Shown in pieces: positions 27,258-36,810 of a DNA stretch of 64,000 bases (its first letter is position 1; every line of letters starts with the position of its first letter). This DNA comes from Pseudomonas kilonensis. GTDB taxonomy: Bacteria > Pseudomonadota > Gammaproteobacteria > Pseudomonadales > Pseudomonadaceae. The stretch covers positions 124,001 to 188,000 of the forward strand of contig NZ_LHVH01000034.1 in the NCBI RefSeq assembly GCF_001269885.1. The letters are read 5' to 3'. The translations under genes were made by a program, and so were the position numbers. Below the pieces are notes generated by a model. It ran no database searches and was not told where the DNA came from. It was given only the letters and a program-made list of their open reading frames with translations.

Positions 27258-28993
27258 AAAAATTACTGATTGCCAACCGTGGTGAAATTGCCGTCCGCAT
27301 CGCCCGCGCCTGCCGCGACTACGGCGTGCAGTCTGTTGCGGTCTATGCCGACGCGGACATCGACGCCCTGCACGTGCGCCAGGCCGACGAAGCCTACTCA
27401 CTCAATGGCCAGCGCCCGGCCGAGACCTACCTGGATATCGGCAAACTGATCGCCGTCGCCAAACGCAGCGGCGCCGATGCCGTGCACCCCGGCTATGGTT
27501 TTCTGTCTGAACGGGCCGACTTCGCCCGGGCGGTGATCGACGCAGGGTTGATCTGGATCGGTCCCAACCCGCAGACCATCGACGTGCTCGGCGACAAAGT
27601 CGAGGCGCGAAAAATTGCCCAACTGGTCGGGGCACCTCTGGTAGCCGGTACGCCTGGCCCGGTCGAAAGCGCCGCCGAAGTATTGGCCTTTGCCGAACAG
27701 CACGGCCTGCCAATTGCCATCAAGGCTGCCTTTGGCGGCGGTGGACGCGGCATGAAAGTCGCCTGGCGCATGGATGAAGTGGCTGAATTGTTCGCCTCCG
27801 CCGTGCGCGAAGCGCAAGCGGCCTTTGGTCGTGGCGAATGCTACGTCGAACAGTTCCTCGACCGTCCTCGGCACATCGAAGCGCAGATCCTCGCCGACAA
27901 ACACGGCAAGGTCGTCGTCGTCGGCACGCGTGACTGCTCCTTGCAGCGGCGCAATCAGAAGCTGGTGGAGGAAGCGCCAGCGCCCTTTATCAGCGACGAA
28001 CAGCGCCAGCGGATTCATCAATCCGCTCAGGATATCTGCGCCAAAGCCGGCTACGTCGGTGCCGGCACGGTGGAGTTCCTGCTCAGCCAGGATGGCACCC
28101 TGTCGTTCCTCGAGGTCAATACCCGCTTGCAGGTCGAGCACCCGGTGACCGAAGAGACCACTGGGGTGGATCTGGTGATCGAACAACTGCGGATCGCCGA
28201 CGGTTTCCCGTTGTCCTTCAGTGAGACGCCGCCCCCGCGTGGCCACAGCTTCGAATTTCGCATCAACGCGGAAGACCCAGGCAAGGGCTTCCTGCCCACC
28301 CCCGGTCAGATCACCGATTTCCTGCCGCCATCTGGCCCGGGCGTTCGCCTGGACAGCGGCGTGATAAGCGGCTCGCGAGTGCCCAGCACCTTCGACTCGA
28401 TGATGGCCAAACTGATCGTCACCGGCGCCACCCGCGAACAGGCCATCGTCCGCGCCCGGCGCGCCTTGGCTGAATTCAACATTGAAGGCATTGCCTCGGT
28501 GCTGCCGTTCCACCGGGCCGTGATGGACCATGACGACTTCACCGGTGCCGATAAATTCGCCGTGCACACGCGCTGGATCGAGACCGATTTCGCCGAACAG
28601 ATCACGCTCGCCCCACGTACCGCCGTATCCGCCGACCCTGGCATCCTGCGCACGTTTGTCGAGATCGACGGCAAGCGCCATGAACTGGGCCTTCCGGCTG
28701 CGCTGCTGCGAGGCGTCAGCTTGAACGCTGCGGGTAGCGCCAGCGAAAGCGCGGCCCCATCCGAGGCCGCTGATCCGCAGGCGGTAGTGACGCCCGTGGC
28801 GGGTAATCTGCATACCTGGGTCGTCAAAGACGGCGAGTCGGTGAGCGCGGGGCAAGTGATCGCGGTGGTAGAAGCCATGAAAATGGAAACCTCGGTCCTC
28901 GCACCGTGTGAAGGCCAGGTGCAGATCGCCAAACAAGCAGGCGACTACTTTGAAGCCGGCTCCGTCATTGGCCGCATCCAAACAGCTCACTGA
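27254..28993 (+). CDS. Biotin carboxylase with fused biotin carrier domain
   Basis: 579 residues: a biotin carboxylase of about 445 residues (KKLLIANRGEIAVRIARACR at the start, ATP-grasp loop AFGGGGRGMKVAW near residue 160, FLEVNTRLQVEHPVTEETTG near residue 285), a linker, then a C-terminal biotinyl domain with VVEAMKMETSVLAPCEGQV, whose Lys is biotinylated. No carboxyltransferase domain is present. Such genes accompany pxp sets in several proteobacteria, but the acceptor is not established. It is the last gene of the sigma-54 operon. A hairpin with imperfect GCAACGGGGTA arms at 29024-29053 may end the transcript. Confidence 0.88.
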   Translation: MKKLLIANRGEIAVRIARACRDYGVQSVAVYADADIDALHVRQADEAYSLNGQRPAETYLDIGKLIAVAKRSGADAVHPGYGFLSERADFARAVIDAGLIWIGPNPQTIDVLGDKVEARKIAQLVGAPLVAGTPGPVESAAEVLAFAEQHGLPIAIKAAFGGGGRGMKVAWRMDEVAELFASAVREAQAAFGRGECYVEQFLDRPRHIEAQILADKHGKVVVVGTRDCSLQRRNQKLVEEAPAPFISDEQRQRIHQSAQDICAKAGYVGAGTVEFLLSQDGTLSFLEVNTRLQVEHPVTEETTGVDLVIEQLRIADGFPLSFSETPPPRGHSFEFRINAEDPGKGFLPTPGQITDFLPPSGPGVRLDSGVISGSRVPSTFDSMMAKLIVTGATREQAIVRARRALAEFNIEGIASVLPFHRAVMDHDDFTGADKFAVHTRWIETDFAEQITLAPRTAVSADPGILRTFVEIDGKRHELGLPAALLRGVSLNAAGSASESAAPSEAADPQAVVTPVAGNLHTWVVKDGESVSAGQVIAVVEAMKMETSVLAPCEGQVQIAKQAGDYFEAGSVIGRIQTAH

Positions 28994-29145
28994 TTTAAAA
29001 CTTTTCTTTTCGCAGTCAGTACGCGCAACGGGGTAATACCCCGGTTGCCGCGTGCTGCCCGCAGAAAACTGTAGATGTAACTTTGCAATCAAAATAACGA
29101 TAAAACCCAACAAATAAATCTGCCGTTATCTGGAGCATAAAGAGC

Positions 29146-30387
29146 ATGTCAATCAATAAGGCGTTCGCTATTGCGGGTACTTGCGCGTTGATTTTCCCAT
29201 TCACGGCATCTGCAGATTTTATTGCCGACAGTAAGGCCAGTATTGAACTGCGTAACTTCTACTTCAATCGTGACTTTCGCAACGGCCCTCCGACGGCCCA
29301 GCGGGACGCGGCAAAAGAATGGGCCCAGGGCGCCATGTTGCGGTTCGAGTCAGGTTATACCGCCGGCACCGTGGGCCTGGGCATCGACGCCGTTGGCATG
29401 CTCGGCCTCAAGCTTGACGGCGGTGATGGTTCCGGTGGCACCGGCCTGTTGCCGGCTGATCTCAGTTCGAAAAACAGCCGCGGCTCACAGGACGAATATT
29501 CCAAACTTGAGCTGACGGCCAAGGCGAAGGTGTCGGAAACGGTTCTAAAGGCTGGCTCACTCGCCTTCCGTACACCCGTGGTATCGAGCAATGACACACG
29601 CCTGCTGCCCTCCACGTTCGAAGGCGCGCTACTGACCTCCAAAGACATTGATCAGTTGGTCCTGCAAGGGGGCAAGCTGGCGCAAATCAAGTTCAACAGT
29701 TCCTCGGACTATCAGGACTTCACGGGGAACCGCATCGGCGGTGTCAGTGATGACTTCCGCTTTGCCGGTGGTACCTACAGTTTCAACAAAGCCCTTAGCA
29801 CAAGTCTGTTCTACGGCAATCTGGAAAATGTCTACCGGCAGTTCTTTGGCGGCGTCGTCTATGAAATTCCCCTTGCCGCGCAGCAGTCGCTGAAGTTCGA
29901 TCTACGTTATTCGAAAAGTACCGATGACGGTAACTTCCGCCCGCTCGATAACCGGGCAGCGAACGGACTGGTTGCCTACACCCTGGGCGCCAACGTGTTC
30001 ACGGCCGCCTATCAACACATGAGCGGTGACGACCCCTTCCCGTACATTGCCAATAGCGACCCGTACCTGGTCAACTTTGTCCAGATCAATGACTTTGCCA
30101 ACACTCAGGAACGCTCCTGGCAGCTGCGTTATGACTACAACTTCGCGGCAATGGGCATTCCCGGGCTGACGTTCATGAGTCGCTACGTCCAGGGTGACAA
30201 CGCGTTGGTCGGGGGCAGTAACACGGGCAAAGAGTGGGAGCGCGATACGGATATCGGTTACGTGATCCAAAGCGGTTCGCTAAAAAACCTCGGGGTCAAA
30301 CTCAGAAACGCTACGGTTCGTTCGAACTTCGGCAATGACCTGGACGAAACCCGTCTGATCGTGAGTTACACATTAGCACTTTGGTAA
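29146..30387 (+). CDS. OprD-family outer-membrane porin
   Basis: A 413-residue porin. The signal peptide is SINKAFAIAGTCALIFPFTA with a cut after TASA; the mature start DFIADSKASIELRNFYFNRD is the OprD hallmark, and the C-terminus ends in an aromatic residue (YTLALW), as needed for outer-membrane assembly. Sixteen to eighteen strands are expected. OprD proteins pass amino acids, small acids or peptides; following the pxp operon, pyroglutamate or a related acid is a candidate. It has its own 150-base leader and precedes a chemoreceptor by 56 bases. Confidence 0.92.
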   Translation: MSINKAFAIAGTCALIFPFTASADFIADSKASIELRNFYFNRDFRNGPPTAQRDAAKEWAQGAMLRFESGYTAGTVGLGIDAVGMLGLKLDGGDGSGGTGLLPADLSSKNSRGSQDEYSKLELTAKAKVSETVLKAGSLAFRTPVVSSNDTRLLPSTFEGALLTSKDIDQLVLQGGKLAQIKFNSSSDYQDFTGNRIGGVSDDFRFAGGTYSFNKALSTSLFYGNLENVYRQFFGGVVYEIPLAAQQSLKFDLRYSKSTDDGNFRPLDNRAANGLVAYTLGANVFTAAYQHMSGDDPFPYIANSDPYLVNFVQINDFANTQERSWQLRYDYNFAAMGIPGLTFMSRYVQGDNALVGGSNTGKEWERDTDIGYVIQSGSLKNLGVKLRNATVRSNFGNDLDETRLIVSYTLALW

Positions 30388-30443
30388 TCCGCTGACGGCG
30401 ACCTTTGTCCCTGCGCAACCGATCCTTATTCAGAGAAAGTGCA

Positions 30444-32327
30444 ATGAAAAGTCTCAGGTTTAACCAGAAGATACTACTGATTGCTTCGTTGCTTATCATG
30501 ACGGTGTTTTGCACATTCACCGTATTGAATGATGTTCGGTTGCGTGACGACAACGTAAAAAAAATCGAGGAGCACACCCGCGCCCTCTCGGCAGCGATGG
30601 CACATGATATCCAGAGCTGGCTGGACGGACGAATGATTCTGCTAAGGGGATTTGCCGAACTCATCGGCGACGATCCCTCGCCGCAAAACATACTCGACAA
30701 ATTGCAAAGCCAAGTGCTCATGAGCCAATTTATCGCAGGTTATGCGGGTACCCGTGACGGTGGGTTCCAGATCCATCCCCCGCGGCAGATGCCAGCCGAT
30801 TACGACAGCAGGCAACGGCAATGGTACATAGACGCCGCAGACCATGGCGTGGCGATGACCGAACCCTACGTAGGGGCCGGGATCGACTACCCGATTATCA
30901 CCCAGGCGGTCGCCATCCACGCCGGGCAGCAAACGCTCGGCGTCCTGGGCGCCAGTCTGAACATCGAGACGATTTCCCAGACGCTCAACGCGCAAGCCTT
31001 CGAGGGCAACGGATACGCCTTTGTGGTAAGCAAGGAAGGTAAAATACTGGTTCACCCCGACAAGGCGCTGATCGGCAAGACACTGTCCGATCTGTTTCCG
31101 GGCAACACCCCGACGCTCAATGATCGATTGGTGGAAGCCACTACGGTCGATGGCGTGAAATTCACCCTGTTCTCTGCGATCAAGGGCCTGCCGATGAAAG
31201 ACTGGTACATCGGCATCGTCCTGGACAAACAGGCAGCCATGGCCAGTCTTGCTGCGTTCCGCAGTTCGGCGATCATCACGACAATCGTTGCCGGCATGGC
31301 CACCCTGCTGCTGCTCGGACTGCTTATTCGCGTGTTGATGAAACCCCTGCGCCTTATCAGTCACGCGATGGAAGATATCGCCCAGGGCGACGGTGACCTG
31401 ACCCGACGCTTGTCGATCCTGTCCAAGGATGAATTCGGCCAATTGGCCGTGAGTTTCAATCGCTTCGGCGACCGGATCCATGCCTCCATCACCGAAGTCT
31501 CATCGACGACGAACTCCCTGAAAGAGGCCACCAGCAAGGTCCTGACGGCCTCCAACTCCTCGGTTGGGAAGTCGGAACACCAATCCGGCTTTACCAGCAA
31601 CGTGGCGGCGGCCATTGAGGAGCTTGGGGCGTCGGCGCAAGAAATCGCCTCGAGTGCCTCGGCGGCGTCCAGAGGCGCCTCGAGCGCCAGGGCGCAGATC
31701 GATTCGAGCTGCAGGCTCGTCGAGAACACGGTCAATGCCATGAGTTGCCTGCAAGCAAACATCGAAGAAACCCGCGCACAGATCGAAGAACTCAACGCCA
31801 AAAGCGCCAATATCGGCAAGGTGCTGGAGGTCATCTCGACGATCTCCGGAAAAACCAACCTGCTGGCCTTGAACGCGGCCATCGAGGCAGCCCGGGCCGG
31901 AGCGGCCGGGCGCGGGTTTGCCGTGGTGGCGGACGAAGTCAGAAGCCTTGCCCACCACACCCAGACAGCGACCGAAGAAATCCGCGCGGTGATCGAGGCG
32001 CTGCAGGAGGGGGCTACCCAGGCGGCCAAGACCATGCTGCGCAGCCATGAAATCGGCAGCCAAAGTGTACGGGTGGCGACCGAGGCCGGGGACAGCCTGC
32101 TGACCGTGGTGTCACGCATCATCGAGATCGATGAGATGTGCCTGACGGTCGCCGCGGCAACCGAGGAGCAAACCAGTGCTGTTGACCAGCTTACTCGGGA
32201 TGTTCATGAGATCAGTCAGTTGAATCGCCATGCCACCGACAACTTGTGCTCGACCCTCAAGGCGTGTGGGGAACTGGATTTTGAAGTCGGACGCCTCAGG
32301 AGTGTGGTCGACACTTTCAAGTTGTAG
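30444..32327 (+). CDS. Methyl-accepting chemotaxis protein with dCACHE sensor
   Basis: A 627-residue chemoreceptor: helix at residues 8-28, periplasmic double-CACHE domain (about 35-275) with the ligand signature SRQRQWYIDAADHGVAMTEP, second helix near 280-303, HAMP with LMKPLRLISHAMEDIAQGDG, and a cytoplasmic signalling hairpin whose tip is TNLLALNAAIEAARAGAAGR. The dCACHE_1 motif suggests amino acids, amines or organic acids as attractants. Its place after the porin suggests a shared substrate, which is an inference. The start ATG at 30444 is preferred to an upstream reading at 30405. Confidence 0.93.
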   Translation: MKSLRFNQKILLIASLLIMTVFCTFTVLNDVRLRDDNVKKIEEHTRALSAAMAHDIQSWLDGRMILLRGFAELIGDDPSPQNILDKLQSQVLMSQFIAGYAGTRDGGFQIHPPRQMPADYDSRQRQWYIDAADHGVAMTEPYVGAGIDYPIITQAVAIHAGQQTLGVLGASLNIETISQTLNAQAFEGNGYAFVVSKEGKILVHPDKALIGKTLSDLFPGNTPTLNDRLVEATTVDGVKFTLFSAIKGLPMKDWYIGIVLDKQAAMASLAAFRSSAIITTIVAGMATLLLLGLLIRVLMKPLRLISHAMEDIAQGDGDLTRRLSILSKDEFGQLAVSFNRFGDRIHASITEVSSTTNSLKEATSKVLTASNSSVGKSEHQSGFTSNVAAAIEELGASAQEIASSASAASRGASSARAQIDSSCRLVENTVNAMSCLQANIEETRAQIEELNAKSANIGKVLEVISTISGKTNLLALNAAIEAARAGAAGRGFAVVADEVRSLAHHTQTATEEIRAVIEALQEGATQAAKTMLRSHEIGSQSVRVATEAGDSLLTVVSRIIEIDEMCLTVAAATEEQTSAVDQLTRDVHEISQLNRHATDNLCSTLKACGELDFEVGRLRSVVDTFKL

Positions 32328-32403
32328 ACACACACGCCATGCCCCTCGGCCAGTGGACCGAGCTGATAGAATGCCCGCCCTGATCCGCCAGACATCGCTC
32401 GCC

Positions 32404-33639
32404 ATGACTCAAGCTTCCAAGCCTTCCACTCCAAACGTCGCCATCATCGGCGGCGGCCCCGCCGGCCTGATGGCGGCCGAGGTGTTGAGCCAGGCGGGCC
32501 TTCAGGTCGACCTGTACGACGGCATGCCATCGGTGGGCCGCAAATTCCTGCTGGCCGGCGTGGGCGGCATGAACATCACCCACTCCGAAGCCTTCCCGGC
32601 CTTCCTGTCCCGCTATGCCGAACGCGCGGCGAATATCGCCCCGCTGCTGCGGGCATTTGGCGCAAACGAACTGTGCGAATGGATTCATGGCCTGGGTATC
32701 GACACCTTTGTCGGCAGTTCCGGGCGGGTATTTCCCACCGACATGAAAGCCGCGCCACTGCTGCGCGCCTGGCTCAAGCGCCTGCGCGATGCCGGCGTGG
32801 CGATCCACACGCGCCACCGCTGGCTCGGTTGGAACCCTGATGGCAGCTTGCGCATTGCGAGTCCGGAAGGTGAGACAACGCTACGCCCCGACGCGACCCT
32901 GCTGGCGCTGGGCGGCGGCAGTTGGTCGCGCCTGGGCTCCGACGGCGCCTGGATGCTGGCGCTGGAACAACGCGGCGTGCCCCTGGCGCCATTGCAACCG
33001 AGCAACTGCGGGTTCGAGGTAGAGGCCTGGAGCGACCTGATGATCAGCAAATTCGCTGGCGCCCCGCTGAAAAATATCGCCATGGGCTTGAACGACGATG
33101 TACCGCGCCTCGGTGAATGCGTGATCACCGCCACTGGCCTCGAAGGCAGCCTGGTCTACGCCCTGTCGGCGCCGGTTCGCGAAGCCATCAACCAACACGG
33201 CAGCGCGACGATCCATCTGGACCTGCTGCCGGGCCGGCCTGTGGATAAGATCCAGCAAGCCCTGAGCAAGCCACGCGGCTCTCGCTCGATGGCCAAGCAC
33301 TTGCACAGCCAGCTGGGGATCGACGGCGCCAAGGCGGCGCTGTTGCGCGAGCTCACGCCGGCCGAATGTTTCACTGACCCGGCGCGGCTGGCCCAGGCGA
33401 TCAAGGCCCTGCCAGTCACCCTGGTGAAGACCCGCCCTTTGGACGAAGCTATCAGCAGCGCTGGTGGCGTGACCTTCGAGGCCCTGGATGAACGCCTGAT
33501 GCTCAAGCAATTGCCCGGCGTGTTCTGCGCCGGGGAAATGCTCGATTGGGAAGCACCGACCGGCGGCTACCTGCTCACGGCGTGCTTTGCCAGCGGTCGC
33601 GCGGCGGGGTTGGGAATCCTGGAATTCTTGAACGGTTGA
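32404..33639 (+). CDS. FAD-dependent oxidoreductase, TIGR03862 family
   Basis: A 411-residue flavoprotein of the HI0933/BaiN-like group, TIGR03862 subgroup. The FAD-binding Rossmann motif is NVAIIGGGPAGLMAAEVLSQ at residues 9-28. SVGRKFLLAGVGGMNITHSE follows near residue 48, and the family C-terminal FAD contact is PGVFCAGEMLDWEAPTGGYL near residue 370. The reaction is not known; relatives are linked to dihydro-bile-acid reduction in gut bacteria. It is a single gene, probably ended by the hairpin repeat at 33644. Confidence 0.9.
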   Translation: MTQASKPSTPNVAIIGGGPAGLMAAEVLSQAGLQVDLYDGMPSVGRKFLLAGVGGMNITHSEAFPAFLSRYAERAANIAPLLRAFGANELCEWIHGLGIDTFVGSSGRVFPTDMKAAPLLRAWLKRLRDAGVAIHTRHRWLGWNPDGSLRIASPEGETTLRPDATLLALGGGSWSRLGSDGAWMLALEQRGVPLAPLQPSNCGFEVEAWSDLMISKFAGAPLKNIAMGLNDDVPRLGECVITATGLEGSLVYALSAPVREAINQHGSATIHLDLLPGRPVDKIQQALSKPRGSRSMAKHLHSQLGIDGAKAALLRELTPAECFTDPARLAQAIKALPVTLVKTRPLDEAISSAGGVTFEALDERLMLKQLPGVFCAGEMLDWEAPTGGYLLTACFASGRAAGLGILEFLNG

Positions 33640-33643
33640 ACCC

Positions 33644-33749
33644 GTAGGAGCTGACGAGTGAAACGAGGCTGGGATCTTTCCCCAGACACTTGAATCTCAA
33701 GCGTAAGATCAAAAGATCGCAGCCTCGCTTCGCTCGACAGCTCCTACAG
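33644..33749. repeat. Inverted repeat, TGTAGGAGCTG family
   Basis: Second copy of the element at 7069: GTAGGAGCTG...CAGCTCCTACAG with GATCGCAGCCTCGCTTCGCT in the right arm. It lies between convergent genes. Confidence 0.85.
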
Positions 33750-33769
33750 TTCCCATGTGGCCTTTGATA

Positions 33770-35107
33770 TCAAGGCTTGCGCTTACGCGGCCCAGTGTTG
33801 AACACCGGCACTTTGCGCACAGGCTTGACCGAAGGTTCCACAGGCGAGGCATCGCCGCTGTCCACCCACTTGCCCAGGTTGCGCTTGCCGCCACCACCGG
33901 AGGTTTTCGGTTTCTTCGGTTTTTTCGGTTTCTTGATCACCTGGCCGCTGGCATCGGTGTCCGGTACCCGATGCTCAGGCTCGAAGTCCTGTTCCATCTG
34001 GCGAGTCAGTGTCTGGCGCGTCAGCATCTCGATGGCCGACAGCAGGTTCACTTCGTCGGCGCAGACCAGGGAAATCGCTTCCCCGGTCGAACCCGCCCGA
34101 CCGGTACGGCCGATGCGGTGGATGTAGTCCTCGGCGACGATCGGCAGGTCGAAGTTCACCACCAACGGCAAGTCCTCGATATCCAAGCCACGGGCGGCGA
34201 CGTCGGTCGCCACCAGGATCTGCACTTCGCTGGCCTTGAAGCGGTCCAGCGCGCGCTGGCGGGTGGCCTGGGGCTTGTCACCGTGGATGCCGTCGGCGTT
34301 GATGCCCAGGCCCTGGAGTTTTTCCACCAGCGCATCGACGCCGTTGCGGGTCTTGGCAAAGACCAGCACCTGCTTCCACTTGTTCTTGCGCATCAGGTGC
34401 ACAAACAATTCCGGCTTGCGCTTCTTGTCCACCGTCACCACCCATTGCTTGACGGTGTTGGCGGCGACGTTGCGCGGGCTCACTTCAATGCTCAGCGGAT
34501 CGTTGAGCATCTGCCCGGCCAGCAGGCGGATCGCGTCGGAGAAGGTCGCCGAGAACAGCAGGGTCTGGCGCTTCTTCGGCAGGGCCTTGTAGATGTTCGC
34601 CAGCTCCTCGGAGAAGCCCAGGTCGAGCATGCGATCGGCTTCGTCCAGCACCAGGGTCTGCAACTGGTTGAACTTCAGCGCGTTCTGGCGGAACAAATCG
34701 AGCAGACGCCCCGGCGTGGCGACCAACAGGTCGACGCCTTTGCGCAATTTCATCATCTGCGGGTTGATGCTGACGCCGCCGTACACGGCGTAGGTGCTCA
34801 GCGGCAGGTTTTGCGCGTACTGGCGCACGCTTTCATGGACCTGCTCAGCCAGCTCACGGGTCGGCACCAGGATCAGCGCCCGCACCGAGTTGGCCGCGAC
34901 CTTCGGCCCTTCAGTGGTCAGCAACTGCAACAGCGGCACCGCGAAACCGGCGGTCTTGCCGGTACCGGTCTGGGCGGCGGCCATCAGGTCGCGACCGGCG
35001 AGCACCGCCGGCATGGCTTGAGCCTGAACCGGGGTCGGGGTCTGGTAGCCGAGCGTCTCGAGGGCGCGCAGCAAGGGTTCGATCAGGCCAAGGGTGGCGA
35101 AAGTCAT
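33770..35107 (-). CDS. rhlE: ATP-dependent RNA helicase RhlE
   Basis: A 445-residue DEAD-box helicase of the RhlE branch. Visible motifs are Q (PTPVQAQAMP), I (AAQTGTGKT), Ia (VPTRELAEQ), Ib (TPGRLLDL), II (LDEADRMLDLGF), III (SATFS), V (ATDVAARGLDIEDL) and VI (HRIGRTGRAG). A basic, Lys/Arg-rich tail with KKPKKPKKPKTSGGGGKRN follows, suited to RNA binding. RhlE helps ribosome assembly and mRNA turnover, chiefly at low temperature. The start MTFATLGLIEPLLRAL at 35107 is standard. Confidence 0.96.
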   Translation of the reverse strand: MTFATLGLIEPLLRALETLGYQTPTPVQAQAMPAVLAGRDLMAAAQTGTGKTAGFAVPLLQLLTTEGPKVAANSVRALILVPTRELAEQVHESVRQYAQNLPLSTYAVYGGVSINPQMMKLRKGVDLLVATPGRLLDLFRQNALKFNQLQTLVLDEADRMLDLGFSEELANIYKALPKKRQTLLFSATFSDAIRLLAGQMLNDPLSIEVSPRNVAANTVKQWVVTVDKKRKPELFVHLMRKNKWKQVLVFAKTRNGVDALVEKLQGLGINADGIHGDKPQATRQRALDRFKASEVQILVATDVAARGLDIEDLPLVVNFDLPIVAEDYIHRIGRTGRAGSTGEAISLVCADEVNLLSAIEMLTRQTLTRQMEQDFEPEHRVPDTDASGQVIKKPKKPKKPKTSGGGGKRNLGKWVDSGDASPVEPSVKPVRKVPVFNTGPRKRKP

Positions 35108-35165
35108 GGAAGTACCGTAGGAAAAATCAGCGCAAGGTGTGCAATGCGCGGCAGTTTACCCTAAA

Positions 35166-36068
35166 TCAGGCGGCGGCCGGCGCAGGCTTGGGTTTGCGCC
35201 ACTGCGGCAATCCGATCAACACCACGGCGCTGATGATCACCAGCATCGCCACACTTTCTTCAGCGCCAATGGTTTCACCCGCGAACACGATCCCCAGCAA
35301 CACTGCCACGGCTGGGTTGACGTAGGCATAACTGGTGGCCGCCGCCGGGCGCACATGCTTGAGCAGGTACATGTAGGCATTGAAGGCAACGATCGAACCG
35401 AAGCAGGTCAGGTAAGCCAAGGCAAGCCAACCTTCCAGCGGCGGCATGCTGTCCAGGTGCTCGCCGCTGGCCACGCTGCCGATCAACAGCACCACACCGC
35501 CCACCAGCATTTCCACGGCACTGGCCATCGCCCCGGTTGGCAACTGCACATGTTTGCTCAGCACCGAACCGAAGGCCCAGGACGCCGCCGCGAATACCAG
35601 CAAGGTCGCCCCCAACGGGCTGGACTGCAGGTTGGAACCGAGGTTGAGCATGGCGATGCCGATCAACCCCAGCACAATCCCCGCCCATTCCAGACGGGTA
35701 TTACGCGCGCCCCAGAAATATCCACAGAGCAAGGTAAACAAAGGCACTGTCGCCACGGCCAGGGCCGCCACCCCGGACGCCACGCCCGTGTGCTCGGCCA
35801 CACTGACCGCGCCGTTACCAAAACTGAGCAACAGCACGCCAATGATGGCCCCGGCCTTCCATTGCGCCCACGTCGGGGCCGGGGCCCCACGCCAGCGCAG
35901 GAAGCCGTACATCAACGAACCGGCCAGCACAAAACGAATCCCGGCCAACAACAGCGGCGGCCAATGCTCCACACCGATACGAATCACCAGGTAGGTCGAA
36001 CCCCAGATGACGTACAAGGCAAAAAAAGCAGCGATCAATGGCAGGGGGAAACGGCGTAGGCCAGGCAT
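35166..36068 (-). CDS. YedA-type DMT/EamA exporter
   Basis: A 300-residue protein with ten helices in two EamA halves. The N-terminal PLPLIAAFFALYVIWGSTYL and the motif LAGIRFVLAGSLMYGFLRWRG match E. coli YedA. In the second half, SYAYVNPAVAVLLGIVFAGE is characteristic. YedA-like proteins are drug or metabolite exporters of undefined substrate. It is divergent from an Lrp-family gene, which may control it. Confidence 0.88.
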   Translation of the reverse strand: MPGLRRFPLPLIAAFFALYVIWGSTYLVIRIGVEHWPPLLLAGIRFVLAGSLMYGFLRWRGAPAPTWAQWKAGAIIGVLLLSFGNGAVSVAEHTGVASGVAALAVATVPLFTLLCGYFWGARNTRLEWAGIVLGLIGIAMLNLGSNLQSSPLGATLLVFAAASWAFGSVLSKHVQLPTGAMASAVEMLVGGVVLLIGSVASGEHLDSMPPLEGWLALAYLTCFGSIVAFNAYMYLLKHVRPAAATSYAYVNPAVAVLLGIVFAGETIGAEESVAMLVIISAVVLIGLPQWRKPKPAPAAA

Positions 36069-36229
36069 GTTCAGCTCGAAGTCAGGACAATGAGAGGCTT
36101 TATTCTAGAAAGGCGATAGACGGAAAATAAGTTACAAAACCTGTTTATCAAAGCCATACACTTTTCAAAACACGGAGATCAGCGCTATAAATCGCGTTTT
36201 CGAAAGTCACGCCAACAGGAAGCCAAACC

Positions 36230-36682
36230 GTGGATAAATACGACCGCATGCTGCTCAGCGCTTTGTTGGACAACGGTCGTGCGTCCTACGCTGAACTGGC
36301 CCGCAAAGTGAACCTGTCAGCCCCCGCCGTGGCCGAGCGAGTCAGCAAACTGGAAACCAGCGGTGTCATCACCGGTTATCAAGCCAAAGTCGACATGGCA
36401 AAGATCGGTCTGCCGGTGCAGTGCGTCATCGAACTGCGAATGAACCAGCACGGCAACCAGAAGACCTACGACGAACTGTGCAAGATCCCACAACTGACCG
36501 AGTGCCACCGGGTCACCGGCGACCCGTGCGTGATCATGCAAGCGGCAGTGGGTTCGATGCCCGAGCTGGAAGAATTGATCAACCGCATCGCCAAGTTCGG
36601 CTTCAGCAAGACCTCGATCGTGCTGTCCAGCGCCATTGAAAAGCGCGTGCCGTTGGGGCAGTTGGAAGGCAACGGTAAATAA
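36230..36682 (+). CDS. Lrp/AsnC-family regulator
   Basis: A 150-residue regulator with an AsnC HTH (LLSALLDNGRASYAELARKV, then LSAPAVAERVSKLETSGVIT) and a RAM ligand domain that includes CHRVTGDPCVIMQAAVGSMP. The start is a GTG at 36230 placed well after a CAGGAAG site. Divergence from the YedA-like exporter suggests control of amino-acid or metabolite export, a common pairing for Lrp proteins. No ligand can be read. Confidence 0.9.
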   Translation: MDKYDRMLLSALLDNGRASYAELARKVNLSAPAVAERVSKLETSGVITGYQAKVDMAKIGLPVQCVIELRMNQHGNQKTYDELCKIPQLTECHRVTGDPCVIMQAAVGSMPELEELINRIAKFGFSKTSIVLSSAIEKRVPLGQLEGNGK

Positions 36683-36704
36683 GGATCAAACACTGAACGA
36701 CCTG

Positions 36705-36793
36705 TGTGGGAGCGGGCTTGCTCGCGAATGCGGGGTGTCAGTCGCACATTTACCTAATGACACACCGCATTCGCGAGCAAGCCCGCTCCCACA
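36705..36793. repeat. REP element pair
   Basis: TGTGGGAGCGGGCTTGCTCG and mirror, almost identical in its arms to the copy at 11838, between the convergent Lrp and exonuclease genes. Confidence 0.92.
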
Positions 36794-36810
36794 AGGGTTC
36801 TGTGGTGTGT

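Noticed and set aside
33755..35164. 469-codon plus-strand open stretch opposite rhlE
   Set aside because: Antisense shadow of a helicase whose motifs are all intact; no ribosome site.
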